Notes under the pieces: model-generated
The model's input: the letters and a program-made list of their open reading frames with translations, nothing else
What the model was told of the DNA's origin: nothing
Database searches by the model: none
Shown here: piece after piece, positions 32,848 through 46,534 of the stretch
Position numbering within the stretch: position 1 is the stretch's first letter
How the letters are laid out: each line of letters begins with the position of its first letter
Made by a program: the position numbers and the translations under genes
From: Euphorbia lathyris
Taxonomy: Eukaryota > Streptophyta > Magnoliopsida > Malpighiales > Euphorbiaceae
Assembly (NCBI RefSeq): GCF_963576675.1
Contig: NC_088914.1
Coordinates: 14,363,001 to 14,427,000 of the forward strand
Direction of reading: 5' to 3'
Length of the DNA stretch: 64,000 bases

Positions 32848-33363
32848 CTAGGTGTATGCTGACATTCGCGTTAGGAATTCAAATTCCTGAATAAATAATC
32901 CGTACCTGCAAAACGGATTATCAGTTTCAAGGAATTTTAATAAAAACAAAGGATCAAATTTAAATAAATTATGAAAAAGTTTAGTTTGCTCCCTTTTTGA
33001 TTCTCTAGGTAGATCGAAGAGAATGAAATCTTCTGGACATGGAGCAAAACCGAACTCTTCTATTTTTGGATTCTTCTCTAGAGGCTCAATTTCAACTGAT
33101 TCCTCAATTAATATTGAAACTTTTGGTTTCTCATAATTAGGGATCAGTTCTTCATTGTTAATGGAAAAAGATATTACCTTATCAACCTGACCTACCAAAT
33201 TGGGTTCTTTAATTGATTCGTCCGTGGTTGAATCAACTAGGATCCCTTTTTGTATGCATAAATTTTTAATTGAGGCATACAAATCGTCAGTTTGATCTTC
33301 GTGAGTAGATAGAAAGTTAAGCAAATGCGTAATAGACTCCTTATTTCCATTGTTTCTAGCCAT
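32848..33363 (-). CDS. 171-residue protein of unknown function, array unit 1
   Basis: The only sizeable sense-strand ORF of the array element. It begins about 200 nt after the LTR end, just past the primer site, where gag normally starts. The protein begins MARNNGNKESITHLLNFLST and is acidic, Glu/Leu/Phe-rich, with no Cys/His zinc knuckle, protease DTG/DSG, RT or integrase motif, signal peptide or membrane helix. The C-terminal 60 residues are rich in Phe and Leu (LFHNLFKFDPLFLLKFLETD). I do not recognise it. It could be the remaining N-terminal part of a larger gag or a lineage-specific accessory protein. A short overlapping ORF in another frame starts upstream of it. Confidence 0.6.
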   Translation of the reverse strand: MARNNGNKESITHLLNFLSTHEDQTDDLYASIKNLCIQKGILVDSTTDESIKEPNLVGQVDKVISFSINNEELIPNYEKPKVSILIEESVEIEPLEKNPKIEEFGFAPCPEDFILFDLPRESKREQTKLFHNLFKFDPLFLLKFLETDNPFCRYGLFIQEFEFLTRMSAYT

Positions 33364-33543
33364 TTTCTCAAAAAAGAAGAATCATTAGAAATAACAATAA
33401 AAATTAAAAACAAATATTCACAAAAAGAAAAGTATAAAGGATTATATATAAACAAGTATATACGATTATAAACAAAGGATAATAACAATGAATGCCTAAA
33501 CTAACAAGTCGACCTTTGGTTCGATATTGCAGAAAAAATAAAT

Positions 33544-33560
33544 CCCCGGCAACGGCGCCA
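33544..33560 (-). other. Primer binding site, Asp-tRNA type (array unit 1)
   Basis: Minus strand TGGCGCCGTTGCCGGGG, complementary to the 3' end of plant Asp(GTC) tRNA as I recall it, 6 nt from the LTR end. Other copies: 37926-37942, 42315-42331, 46715-46731 and 51115-51131. The last, beside LTR 6, would serve a transcript starting in LTR 6. Confidence 0.85.
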
Positions 33561-33566
33561 AAAACT

Positions 33567-35176
33567 TGATGCGGATTCCGCGAAGAACCCGATCTGAGGG
33601 ATAAGTGTACCCCGTTGTTATCAAGTAATAAATTTCTGGTTTAAGTCCAGGTTATCGTCCACAGGATTTATTTCTGCAAGTACCGAGCTACTCGATCTCG
33701 GATGTTATCTAGGCTTAGGGGGTTTTGAGTTTGTTTGATTAAATTAATCTACTCCTAGGTTGAATTACGCTATTCATGGCTAAGTTATCTGATTCTAACT
33801 AAGTTATTCTACGCCTAATTAAGTTACTCTACCCCTAATTAAGTTAAACTACTCCTAAGTGATCTTTTACCAATGCAATTAATCGAAGGAACATGAAGGG
33901 ATACGATGATAATGAAAATAGAATGTTTAAACAATTGAATTGAAACCTAAGTCACTTGTGTCCAAGGCGATTAACCCGACCTATCCTCCTAAAGTCCCTA
34001 GTTCGTGATTCCCTTGTAAGGCCGAAACTAGCTCTAAGGCTTAGTAATTTGGGCTTAATCTTCTATAGGGTCGTCAATCCTATAGGCACTGACTAGGTCA
34101 GATTCAGCTCGCAATATGTGCCAACCTAATTTTGGGATTATCGAATGAGTTAAACCAATCAGACAAAGCGTAAGACAAAGATTAAAACATCAAAACAATT
34201 GAATAAACAAGAACTATAATATATATCAAAGATGGAAACATTGTCACGAAGTTACAATAAACCTAGAATTCATAGCATGTATCAGAGGCTAGACAGAATG
34301 TAAAAGAAGAAAAATCCATTTCAGGGAACCTGTCTACCAATGCAGACGTCTTTCTAGGATTTAAGGATGAAGCTTGAGCAATCCTCGGTGAATGGAGCTT
34401 CGGAGGTGTCTTCAATGGAGGTTTGAAGGATATGGAGGAGGTGGAGAGGATTTCTCAAGGTGAAAAGCTAAGAAAATTACAAAGGAAAAAGATATCTAAT
34501 TTACATTGGAAAAACTCTATTTATAGACGCGGTTCAGGCCCTTTTCTTGACCTAATTCGTGTCCTTATTGATGTAGGAAGTTGTGGGGTCCATCGTGGCT
34601 TCGTGGGGGCGGAATTGGTCTTTTTGACCAATTCCCACAGGTCTGCTCGGCGAGCAGGGCTACTCGCGACGAGCAGTGCCCTGCTCGGCGAGCAGGCGCC
34701 TGGCGGCCTGCTCGGCGAGCAGGCACAATGCCTGGGCAGTGCCTGGGCGGTGCCTGGGCGGTGCCTGGGCGGTGCCTGGGCTGCTCGCCGAGCAGCGCCC
34801 GGGCTGCGCGCCGATGCTCAATTCGCCAAGCGACTGTCGGGGGTCCCTGAGACTCGATTTTTGATCATGTTTTAACCTGCACACGCACATAAACTCCAAA
34901 CAACATTAGTCCAAGGGCTAAATTGACCCGTCAATCGCTTATTTGAGCAAACGCTTCAAAAGATAACGGAATTATAATATGCATGCCATTTTGGCCGTAT
35001 TTGCCTAAATTGATCATAAAACGAGCCTAAACAACGAAAAGTAAATAAAACGTTTCCAATTTCTAACTAACTCACACAAAAGCATTTAAATGCGAGAATT
35101 GCTCGCTTATTAACTAAATAACGCTAGAACCCGTCCTAAAACCGTACCCAAAGATAGGGGTTTTTGACCCCTATCA
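33567..35176 (-). repeat. Array LTR 2, 1610 bp
   Basis: Three GGTGCCTGGGC units. Private base: CCCCGTTGTT near 33617. Otherwise nearly identical to LTRs 3-5. Confidence 0.95.
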
Positions 35177-37229
35177 AACCTCCTCGCACTTAAAACTTTA
35201 CTTGTCCCCAAGTAAACTAAAAAAACTAAACCCGTAATCACAAGCAAGCTAGAAAACCTCCCGGTTTGACTAGGTGCTTGACACAATTGCGACCATCTGT
35301 AATTACATACATTCGGAAATACAAAGTAGAGACACGATATCCAAAAGCCGCATTTCAATTATCATAGGTCATATGTTTTAAGAAAAAGGACACATGTTCA
35401 ATTAAACGAGCTTGAGGGGATCGCTAAGTAAAACACCTCACCATAGGTAGTTCACTCATTTCACACAATTTTCGGTGGCTAAAGTGTTTACTCTCGGCTT
35501 ATGTTCTTGCTTAGGATTACGTTGATTTTGCACGTTCATCCGAGTTCCTCTACTATGCTATATGACTCCGATGATATCAAAAACAGTATCGAATTGGGGT
35601 TATAATGTGGTTAGAGGGTTAAAGGTACAACAAGGGTTAATAGTTCTAGCGCTAGAAAAACAAAGTTCAAATGGCTTTAGCAAATATGAAGTGACTGAGC
35701 TTTTTATTCATTATTTCTTTCTTCTTTTTTTTTCTTGAGACATTTTGATTTTAAGAACTGAGGAATGAAGTTCTCCTTTTTGTTCGTCTCTTTTCTTTTC
35801 TTTTTTTTTGTTTTTCTCTTTTTTTTTTCTTTTTGGATAGTGATGCTCAATCACTTCTTAGCCTTTTGGCTTGCTACTATGATGCCATAAACAAAGACAA
35901 AGCGCTAGAGGAAAACAAAGGTTCGATGTGAGCTTTGCAAAAACTTAGGGTTAAGTAACAAACCAAGTGATGGCTTGCAAAAATTGGGTTAGAACGAAAG
36001 AAAAATCTATAAACTACAAAAATACAGGCTCAAAAGGGCTTCCTAGAGTGGATGAAAAAGAGAAAATAAGGTAAAAAAAGGGTTAATTCTAGTGAGGCTG
36101 ATTCATCGTTTATCATCTCAAATCATTGCATGTAGGTTCAACACAGTATTAGGTGCAAAATCTGTAATCTTTCCACAAGTCAAAGCATTCACACAAAAAT
36201 GTCAAGAAAAAGAGCTTTTTGATGTTCGCTCTTAGGCTCAAATTCAACTCACAATTCTTTGGGTTTCAATTTTGTATTTACTAGTTTTCCCCAAACTCAA
36301 GTTCAACATCACATGCCTTCAATTCTTAAGTTATCTACCTAAGTAATGATTTTAGCATTTCTTCAAAAGTAGGGTCTAAATGCAAACTTTAGCTCATGCT
36401 TTTATAGATACAAGGATTGTGTCCTACACCTAAACTAGTTGTCATGCAATCTTAGATTCAGTTCTCAGCCCTCAAGGACAAATAACAAAGTTTAGATTCG
36501 AAGGAGGTTCACAGTTTTAGGTCCTAAACATGCAAAACCTAAATAAAACCCGAAAAACACAAAACTAAACTAGACACGACGCAAGAAAAATTTAAAAATT
36601 ATACAATTTTTGTAAGTTTGTCTACCCCTCCTCCTCACACTAAAAATATGCAATAAGTTCCAACATTGCATCACAAACCATAAAGTACAAGTGCAAAAAG
36701 TTAGGGTGGAGAAGAAAACTTACGGATTTTATCGCAATCGCCAAAAATTTGATGATTTGCGGTGCCAATTTTTTTTTATTTTATTTTTTATTATTATTAT
36801 TATTATTTTTCAGCTCCGTTCGGGATTTTAAAAAAAATCCCGAACAGTTTGCTTATCGCGGCCGAGCAGCGGGCTGGGCGCAGTGCCCAGCTCGGCGAGC
36901 TGGGCCTCCTGGGCCAAAAAAAATTTTTTTTTTTTTTTTTAAATTTTTATTTTAAACCTGAAAACTTAAAAATAAAAAAAAATAAAAAATAAAATAAAAT
37001 AAAAGAAAACTAAACAACTAAAAAAATATTTATTTATATTTTTTTCTTTATTTTATTTTTTTTTTAAAACGAGCACTTTAAAAAAAAACGTAAAAGAAAA
37101 CTAAAAAGGCTAAACTAAAAGATCAATGTATAATCTAAATAAAATAAACCTGAAAAGTTTTATTAAAACTTGGGTTGCCTCCCAAGAAGCGCTACGTTAT
37201 AGTCGGTGAGCTCGACATAGAATTCCCGC

Positions 37230-37745
37230 CTAGGTGTATGCTGACATTCGCGTTAGGAATTCAAATTCCTGAATAAATAATCCGTACCTGCAAAACGGAT
37301 TATCAGTTTCAAGGAATTTTAATAAAAACAAAGGATCAAATTTAAATAAATTATGAAAAAGTTTAGTTTGCTCCCTTTTTGATTCTCTAGGTAGATCGAA
37401 GAGAATGAAATCTTCTGGACATGGAGCAAAACCGAACTCTTCTATTTTTGGATTCTTCTCTAGAGGCTCAATTTCAACTGATTCCTCAATTAATATTGAA
37501 ACTTTTGGTTTCTCATAATTAGGGATCAGTTCTTCATTGTTAATGGAAAAAGATATTACCTTATCAACCTGACCTACCAAATTGGGTTCTTTAATTGATT
37601 CGTCCGTGGTTGAATCAACTAGGATCCCTTTTTGTATGCATAAATTTTTAATTGAGGCATACAAATCGTCAGTTTGATCTTCGTGAGTAGATAGAAAGTT
37701 AAGCAAATGCGTAATAGACTCCTTATTTCCATTGTTTCTAGCCAT
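37230..37745 (-). CDS. 171-residue protein of unknown function, array unit 2
   Basis: Translation identical to the unit 1 copy. Unit 2 (internal 35177-37948) is the shortest: a ~25-bp deletion in the GC-rich island near 36870 removes one repeat of the GGGCTGGGCG...CAGTGCCCAG module. The deletion is outside this ORF. Confidence 0.6.
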   Translation of the reverse strand: MARNNGNKESITHLLNFLSTHEDQTDDLYASIKNLCIQKGILVDSTTDESIKEPNLVGQVDKVISFSINNEELIPNYEKPKVSILIEESVEIEPLEKNPKIEEFGFAPCPEDFILFDLPRESKREQTKLFHNLFKFDPLFLLKFLETDNPFCRYGLFIQEFEFLTRMSAYT

Positions 37746-37948
37746 TTTCTCAAAAAAGAAGAATCATTAGAAATAACAATAAAAATTAAAAACAAATATT
37801 CACAAAAAGAAAAGTATAAAGGATTATATATAAACAAGTATATACGATTATAAACAAAGGATAATAACAATGAATGCCTAAACTAACAAGTCGACCTTTG
37901 GTTCGATATTGCAGAAAAAATAAATCCCCGGCAACGGCGCCAAAAACT

Positions 37949-39536
37949 TGATGCGGATTCCGCGAAGAACCCGATCTGAGGGATAAGTGTACCCCGTCGT
38001 TATCAAGTAATAAATTTCTGGTTTAAGTCCAGGTTATCGTCCACAGGATTTATTTCTGCAAGTACCGAGCTACTCGATCTCGGATGTTATCTAGGCTTAG
38101 GGGGTTTTGAGTTTGTTTGATTAAATTAATCTACTCCTAGGTTGAATTACGCTATTCATGGCTAAGTTATCTGATTCTAACTAAGTTATTCTACGCCTAA
38201 TTAAGTTACTCTACCCCTAATTAAGTTAAACTACTCCTAAGTGATCTTTTACCAATGCAATTAATCGAAGGAACATGAAGGGATACGATGATAATGAAAA
38301 TAGAATGTTTAAACAATTGAATTGAAACCTAAGTCACTTGTGTCCAAGGCGATTAACCCGACCTATCCTCCTAAAGTCCCTAGTTCGTGATTCCCTTGTA
38401 AGGCCGAAACTAGCTCTAAGGCTTAGTAATTTGGGCTTAATCTTCTATAGGGTCGTCAATCCTATAGGCACTGACTAGGTCAGATTCAGCTCGCAATATG
38501 TGCCAACCTAATTTTGGGATTATCGAATGAGTTAAACCAATCAGACAAAGCGTAAGACAAAGATTAAAACATCAAAACAATTGAATAAACAAGAACTATA
38601 ATATATATCAAAGATGGAAACATTGTCACGAAGTTACAATAAACCTAGAATTCATAGCATGTATCAGAGGCTAGACAGAATGTAAAAGAAGAAAAATCCA
38701 TTTCAGGGAACCTGTCTACCAATGCAGACGTCTTTCTAGGATTTAAGGATGAAGCTTGAGCAATCCTCGGTGAATGGAGCTTCGGAGGTGTCTTCAATGG
38801 AGGTTTGAAGGATATGGAGGAGGTGGAGAGGATTTCTCAAGGTGAAAAGCTAAGAAAATTACAAAGGAAAAAGATATCTAATTTACATTGGAAAAACTCT
38901 ATTTATAGACGCGGTTCAGGCCCTTTTCTTGACCTAATTCGTGTCCTTATTGATGTAGGAAGTTGTGGGGTCCATCGTGGCTTCGTGGGGGCGGAATTGG
39001 TCTTTTTGACCAATTCCCACAGGTCTGCTCGGCGAGCAGGGCTACTCGCGACGAGCAGTGCCCTGCTCGGCGAGCAGGCGCCTGGCGGCCTGCTCGGCGA
39101 GCAGGCACAATGCCTGGGCAGTGCCTGGGCGGTGCCTGGGCTGCTCGCCGAGCAGCGCCCGGGCTGCGCGCCGATGCTCAATTCGCCAAGCGACTGTCGG
39201 GGGTCCCTGAGACTCGATTTTTGATCATGTTTTAACCTGCACACGCACATAAACTCCAAACAACATTAGTCCAAGGGCTAAATTGACCCGTCAATCGCTT
39301 ATTTGAGCAAACGCTTCAAAAGATAACGGAATTATAATATGCATGCCATTTTGGCCGTATTTGCCTAAATTGATCATAAAACGAGCCTAAACAACGAAAA
39401 GTAAATAAAACGTTTCCAATTTCTAACTAACTCACACAAAAGCATTTAAATGCGAGAATTGCTCGCTTATTAACTAAATAACGCTAGAACCCGTCCTAAA
39501 ACCGTACCCAAAGATAGGGGTTTTTGACCCCTATCA
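37949..39536 (-). repeat. Array LTR 3, 1588 bp
   Basis: Only one GGTGCCTGGGC unit, the shortest of the six, which alone explains its 11-bp difference from LTR 4. The adjacent internal region has one private base (CACATGCTCAA near 39756). Confidence 0.95.
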
Positions 39537-41618
39537 AACCTCCTCGCACTTAAAACTTTACTTGTCCCCAAGTAAACTAAAAAAACTAAACCCGTAATCA
39601 CAAGCAAGCTAGAAAACCTCCCGGTTTGACTAGGTGCTTGACACAATTGCGACCATCTGTAATTACATACATTCGGAAATACAAAGTAGAGACACGATAT
39701 CCAAAAGCCGCATTTCAATTATCATAGGTCATATGTTTTAAGAAAAAGGACACATGCTCAATTAAACGAGCTTGAGGGGATCGCTAAGTAAAACACCTCA
39801 CCATAGGTAGTTCACTCATTTCACACAATTTTCGGTGGCTAAAGTGTTTACTCTCGGCTTATGTTCTTGCTTAGGATTACGTTGATTTTGCACGTTCATC
39901 CGAGTTCCTCTACTATGCTATATGACTCCGATGATATCAAAAACAGTATCGAATTGGGGTTATAATGTGGTTAGAGGGTTAAAGGTACAACAAGGGTTAA
40001 TAGTTCTAGCGCTAGAAAAACAAAGTTCAAATGGCTTTAGCAAATATGAAGTGACTGAGCTTTTTATTCATTATTTCTTTCTTCTTTTTTTTTTCTTGAG
40101 ACATTTTGATTTTAAGAACTGAGGAATGAAGTTCTCCTTTTTGTTCGTCTCTTTTCTTTTCTTTTTTTTTGTTTTTCTCTTTTTTTTTTCTTTTTGGATA
40201 GTGATGCTCAATCACTTCTTAGCCTTTTGGCTTGCTACTATGATGCCATAAACAAAGACAAAGCGCTAGAGGAAAACAAAGGTTCGATGTGAGCTTTGCA
40301 AAAACTTAGGGTTAAGTAACAAACCAAGTGATGGCTTGCAAAAATTGGGTTAGAACGAAAGAAAAATCTATAAACTACAAAAATACAGGCTCAAAAGGGC
40401 TTCCTAGAGTGGATGAAAAAGAGAAAATAAGGTAAAAAAAGGGTTAATTCTAGTGAGGCTGATTCATCGTTTATCATCTCAAATCATTGCATGTAGGTTC
40501 AACACAGTATTAGGTGCAAAATCTGTAATCTTTCCACAAGTCAAAGCATTCACACAAAAATGTCAAGAAAAAGAGCTTTTTGATGTTCGCTCTTAGGCTC
40601 AAATTCAACTCACAATTCTTTGGGTTTCAATTTTGTATTTACTAGTTTTCCCCAAACTCAAGTTCAACATCACATGCCTTCAATTCTTAAGTTATCTACC
40701 TAAGTAATGATTTTAGCATTTCTTCAAAAGTAGGGTCTAAATGCAAACTTTAGCTCATGCTTTTATAGATACAAGGATTGTGTCCTACACCTAAACTAGT
40801 TGTCATGCAATCTTAGATTCAGTTCTCAGCCCTCAAGGACAAATAACAAAGTTTAGATTCGAAGGAGGTTCACAGTTTTAGGTCCTAAACATGCAAAACC
40901 TAAATAAAACCCGAAAAACACAAAACTAAACTAGACACGACGCAAGAAAAATTTAAAAATTATACAATTTTTGTAAGTTTGTCTACCCCTCCTCCTCACA
41001 CTAAAAATATGCAATAAGTTCCAACATTGCATCACAAACCATAAAGTACAAGTGCAAAAAGTTAGGGTGGAGAAGAAAACTTACGGATTTTATCGCAATC
41101 GCCAAAAATTTGATGATTTGCGGTGCCAATTTTTTTTTATTTTATTTTTTATTTTATTATTATTATTATTATTTTTCAGCTCCGTTCGGGATTTTAAAAA
41201 AAATCCCGAACAGTTTGCTTATCGCGGCCGAGCAGCGGGCTGGGCGGCAGTGCCCAGCGGCGGGCTGGGCGCAGTGCCCAGCTCGGCGAGCTGGGCCTCC
41301 TGGGCCAAAAAAATTTTTTTTTTTTTTTTTTAAATTTTTATTTTAAACCTGAAAACTTAAAAATAAAAAAAAATAAAAAATAAAATAAAATAAAAGAAAA
41401 CTAAACAACTAAAAAAATATTTATTTATATTTTTTTCTTTATTTTATTTTTTTTTAAAACGAGCACTTTAAAAAAAACGTAAAAGAAAACTAAAAAGGCT
41501 AAACTAAAAGATCAATGTATAATCTAAATAAAATAAACCTGAAAAGTTTTATTAAAACTTGGGTTGCCTCCCAAGAAGCGCTACGTTATAGTCGGTGAGC
41601 TCGACATAGAATTCCCGC

Positions 41619-42134
41619 CTAGGTGTATGCTGACATTCGCGTTAGGAATTCAAATTCCTGAATAAATAATCCGTACCTGCAAAACGGATTATCAGTTTCA
41701 AGGAATTTTAATAAAAACAAAGGATCAAATTTAAATAAATTATGAAAAAGTTTAGTTTGCTCCCTTTTTGATTCTCTAGGTAGATCGAAGAGAATGAAAT
41801 CTTCTGGACATGGAGCAAAACCGAACTCTTCTATTTTTGGATTCTTCTCTAGAGGCTCAATTTCAACTGATTCCTCAATTAATATTGAAACTTTTGGTTT
41901 CTCATAATTAGGGATCAGTTCTTCATTGTTAATGGAAAAAGATATTACCTTATCAACCTGACCTACCAAATTGGGTTCTTTAATTGATTCGTCCGTGGTT
42001 GAATCAACTAGGATCCCTTTTTGTATGCATAAATTTTTAATTGAGGCATACAAATCGTCAGTTTGATCTTCGTGAGTAGATAGAAAGTTAAGCAAATGCG
42101 TAATAGACTCCTTATTTCCATTGTTTCTAGCCAT
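41619..42134 (-). CDS. 171-residue protein of unknown function, array unit 3
   Basis: Translation identical to the other copies. Internal region 39537-42337 has the same 2801-bp length as units 4 and 5, so units 3-5 are the most recent duplicates. Confidence 0.6.
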   Translation of the reverse strand: MARNNGNKESITHLLNFLSTHEDQTDDLYASIKNLCIQKGILVDSTTDESIKEPNLVGQVDKVISFSINNEELIPNYEKPKVSILIEESVEIEPLEKNPKIEEFGFAPCPEDFILFDLPRESKREQTKLFHNLFKFDPLFLLKFLETDNPFCRYGLFIQEFEFLTRMSAYT

Positions 42135-42337
42135 TTTCTCAAAAAAGAAGAATCATTAGAAATAACAATAAAAATTAAAAACAAATATTCACAAAAAGAA
42201 AAGTATAAAGGATTATATATAAACAAGTATATACGATTATAAACAAAGGATAATAACAATGAATGCCTAAACTAACAAGTCGACCTTTGGTTCGATATTG
42301 CAGAAAAAATAAATCCCCGGCAACGGCGCCAAAAACT

Positions 42338-43936
42338 TGATGCGGATTCCGCGAAGAACCCGATCTGAGGGATAAGTGTACCCCGTCGTTATCAAGTAAT
42401 AAATTTCTGGTTTAAGTCCAGGTTATCGTCCACAGGATTTATTTCTGCAAGTACCGAGCTACTCGATCTCGGATGTTATCTAGGCTTAGGGGGTTTTGAG
42501 TTTGTTTGATTAAATTAATCTACTCCTAGGTTGAATTACGCTATTCATGGCTAAGTTATCTGATTCTAACTAAGTTATTCTACGCCTAATTAAGTTACTC
42601 TACCCCTAATTAAGTTAAACTACTCCTAAGTGATCTTTTACCAATGCAATTAATCGAAGGAACATGAAGGGATACGATGATAATGAAAATAGAATGTTTA
42701 AACAATTGAATTGAAACCTAAGTCACTTGTGTCCAAGGCGATTAACCCGACCTATCCTCCTAAAGTCCCTAGTTCGTGATTCCCTTGTAAGGCCGAAACT
42801 AGCTCTAAGGCTTAGTAATTTGGGCTTAATCTTCTATAGGGTCGTCAATCCTATAGGCACTGACTAGGTCAGATTCAGCTCGCAATATGTGCCAACCTAA
42901 TTTTGGGATTATCGAATGAGTTAAACCAATCAGACAAAGCGTAAGACAAAGATTAAAACATCAAAACAATTGAATAAACAAGAACTATAATATATATCAA
43001 AGATGGAAACATTGTCACGAAGTTACAATAAACCTAGAATTCATAGCATGTATCAGAGGCTAGACAGAATGTAAAAGAAGAAAAATCCATTTCAGGGAAC
43101 CTGTCTACCAATGCAGACGTCTTTCTAGGATTTAAGGATGAAGCTTGAGCAATCCTCGGTGAATGGAGCTTCGGAGGTGTCTTCAATGGAGGTTTGAAGG
43201 ATATGGAGGAGGTGGAGAGGATTTCTCAAGGTGAAAAGCTAAGAAAATTACAAAGGAAAAAGATATCTAATTTACATTGGAAAAACTCTATTTATAGACG
43301 CGGTTCAGGCCCTTTTCTTGACCTAATTCGTGTCCTTATTGATGTAGGAAGTTGTGGGGTCCATCGTGGCTTCGTGGGGGCGGAATTGGTCTTTTTGACC
43401 AATTCCCACAGGTCTGCTCGGCGAGCAGGGCTACTCGCGACGAGCAGTGCCCTGCTCGGCGAGCAGGCGCCTGGCGGCCTGCTCGGCGAGCAGGCACAAT
43501 GCCTGGGCAGTGCCTGGGCGGTGCCTGGGCGGTGCCTGGGCTGCTCGCCGAGCAGCGCCCGGGCTGCGCGCCGATGCTCAATTCGCCAAGCGACTGTCGG
43601 GGGTCCCTGAGACTCGATTTTTGATCATGTTTTAACCTGCACACGCACATAAACTCCAAACAACATTAGTCCAAGGGCTAAATTGACCCGTCAATCGCTT
43701 ATTTGAGCAAACGCTTCAAAAGATAACGGAATTATAATATGCATGCCATTTTGGCCGTATTTGCCTAAATTGATCATAAAACGAGCCTAAACAACGAAAA
43801 GTAAATAAAACGTTTCCAATTTCTAACTAACTCACACAAAAGCATTTAAATGCGAGAATTGCTCGCTTATTAACTAAATAACGCTAGAACCCGTCCTAAA
43901 ACCGTACCCAAAGATAGGGGTTTTTGACCCCTATCA
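42338..43936 (-). repeat. Array LTR 4, 1599 bp
   Basis: Two GGTGCCTGGGC units. No difference from LTR 5 noticed by eye. Confidence 0.95.
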
Positions 43937-46018
43937 AACCTCCTCGCACTTAAAACTTTACTTGTCCCCAAGTAAACTAAAAAAACTAAACCCGTAATCA
44001 CAAGCAAGCTAGAAAACCTCCCGGTTTGACTAGGTGCTTGACACAATTGCGACCATCTGTAATTACATACATTCGGAAATACAAAGTAGAGACACGATAT
44101 CCAAAAGCCGCATTTCAATTATCATAGGTCATATGTTTTAAGAAAAAGGACACATGTTCAATTAAACGAGCTTGAGGGGATCGCTAAGTAAAACACCTCA
44201 CCATAGGTAGTTCACTCATTTCACACAATTTTCGGTGGCTAAAGTGTTTACTCTCGGCTTATGTTCTTGCTTAGGATTACGTTGATTTTGCACGTTCATC
44301 CGAGTTCCTCTACTATGCTATATGACTCCGATGATATCAAAAACAGTATCGAATTGGGGTTATAATGTGGTTAGAGGGTTAAAGGTACAACAAGGGTTAA
44401 TAGTTCTAGCGCTAGAAAAACAAAGTTCAAATGGCTTTAGCAAATATGAAGTGACTGAGCTTTTTATTCATTATTTCTTTCTTCTTTTTTTTTTCTTGAG
44501 ACATTTTGATTTTAAGAACTGAGGAATGAAGTTCTCCTTTTTGTTCGTCTCTTTTCTTTTCTTTTTTTTTGTTTTTCTCTTTTTTTTTTCTTTTTGGATA
44601 GTGATGCTCAATCACTTCTTAGCCTTTTGGCTTGCTACTATGATGCCATAAACAAAGACAAAGCGCTAGAGGAAAACAAAGGTTCGATGTGAGCTTTGCA
44701 AAAACTTAGGGTTAAGTAACAAACCAAGTGATGGCTTGCAAAAATTGGGTTAGAACGAAAGAAAAATCTATAAACTACAAAAATACAGGCTCAAAAGGGC
44801 TTCCTAGAGTGGATGAAAAAGAGAAAATAAGGTAAAAAAAGGGTTAATTCTAGTGAGGCTGATTCATCGTTTATCATCTCAAATCATTGCATGTAGGTTC
44901 AACACAGTATTAGGTGCAAAATCTGTAATCTTTCCACAAGTCAAAGCATTCACACAAAAATGTCAAGAAAAAGAGCTTTTTGATGTTCGCTCTTAGGCTC
45001 AAATTCAACTCACAATTCTTTGGGTTTCAATTTTGTATTTACTAGTTTTCCCCAAACTCAAGTTCAACATCACATGCCTTCAATTCTTAAGTTATCTACC
45101 TAAGTAATGATTTTAGCATTTCTTCAAAAGTAGGGTCTAAATGCAAACTTTAGCTCATGCTTTTATAGATACAAGGATTGTGTCCTACACCTAAACTAGT
45201 TGTCATGCAATCTTAGATTCAGTTCTCAGCCCTCAAGGACAAATAACAAAGTTTAGATTCGAAGGAGGTTCACAGTTTTAGGTCCTAAACATGCAAAACC
45301 TAAATAAAACCCGAAAAACACAAAACTAAACTAGACACGACGCAAGAAAAATTTAAAAATTATACAATTTTTGTAAGTTTGTCTACCCCTCCTCCTCACA
45401 CTAAAAATATGCAATAAGTTCCAACATTGCATCACAAACCATAAAGTACAAGTGCAAAAAGTTAGGGTGGAGAAGAAAACTTACGGATTTTATCGCAATC
45501 GCCAAAAATTTGATGATTTGCGGTGCCAATTTTTTTTTATTTTATTTTTTATTTTATTATTATTATTATTATTTTTCAGCTCCGTTCGGGATTTTAAAAA
45601 AAATCCCGAACAGTTTGCTTATCGCGGCCGAGCAGCGGGCTGGGCGGCAGTGCCCAGCGGCGGGCTGGGCGCAGTGCCCAGCTCGGCGAGCTGGGCCTCC
45701 TGGGCCAAAAAAAATTTTTTTTTTTTTTTTTAAATTTTTATTTTAAACCTGAAAACTTAAAAATAAAAAAAAATAAAAAATAAAATAAAATAAAAGAAAA
45801 CTAAACAACTAAAAAAATATTTATTTATATTTTTTTCTTTATTTTATTTTTTTTTAAAACGAGCACTTTAAAAAAAACGTAAAAGAAAACTAAAAAGGCT
45901 AAACTAAAAGATCAATGTATAATCTAAATAAAATAAACCTGAAAAGTTTTATTAAAACTTGGGTTGCCTCCCAAGAAGCGCTACGTTATAGTCGGTGAGC
46001 TCGACATAGAATTCCCGC

Positions 46019-46534
46019 CTAGGTGTATGCTGACATTCGCGTTAGGAATTCAAATTCCTGAATAAATAATCCGTACCTGCAAAACGGATTATCAGTTTCA
46101 AGGAATTTTAATAAAAACAAAGGATCAAATTTAAATAAATTATGAAAAAGTTTAGTTTGCTCCCTTTTTGATTCTCTAGGTAGATCGAAGAGAATGAAAT
46201 CTTCTGGACATGGAGCAAAACCGAACTCTTCTATTTTTGGATTCTTCTCTAGAGGCTCAATTTCAACTGATTCCTCAATTAATATTGAAACTTTTGGTTT
46301 CTCATAATTAGGGATCAGTTCTTCATTGTTAATGGAAAAAGATATTACCTTATCAACCTGACCTACCAAATTGGGTTCTTTAATTGATTCGTCCGTGGTT
46401 GAATCAACTAGGATCCCTTTTTGTATGCATAAATTTTTAATTGAGGCATACAAATCGTCAGTTTGATCTTCGTGAGTAGATAGAAAGTTAAGCAAATGCG
46501 TAATAGACTCCTTATTTCCATTGTTTCTAGCCAT
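46019..46534 (-). CDS. 171-residue protein of unknown function, array unit 4
   Basis: Translation identical to the other copies. Unit 4 (42338-46737) and unit 5 (46738-51137) are both exactly 4400 bp; the only differences noticed are single-base changes in homopolymer length near the GC island. Confidence 0.6.
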   Translation of the reverse strand: MARNNGNKESITHLLNFLSTHEDQTDDLYASIKNLCIQKGILVDSTTDESIKEPNLVGQVDKVISFSINNEELIPNYEKPKVSILIEESVEIEPLEKNPKIEEFGFAPCPEDFILFDLPRESKREQTKLFHNLFKFDPLFLLKFLETDNPFCRYGLFIQEFEFLTRMSAYT

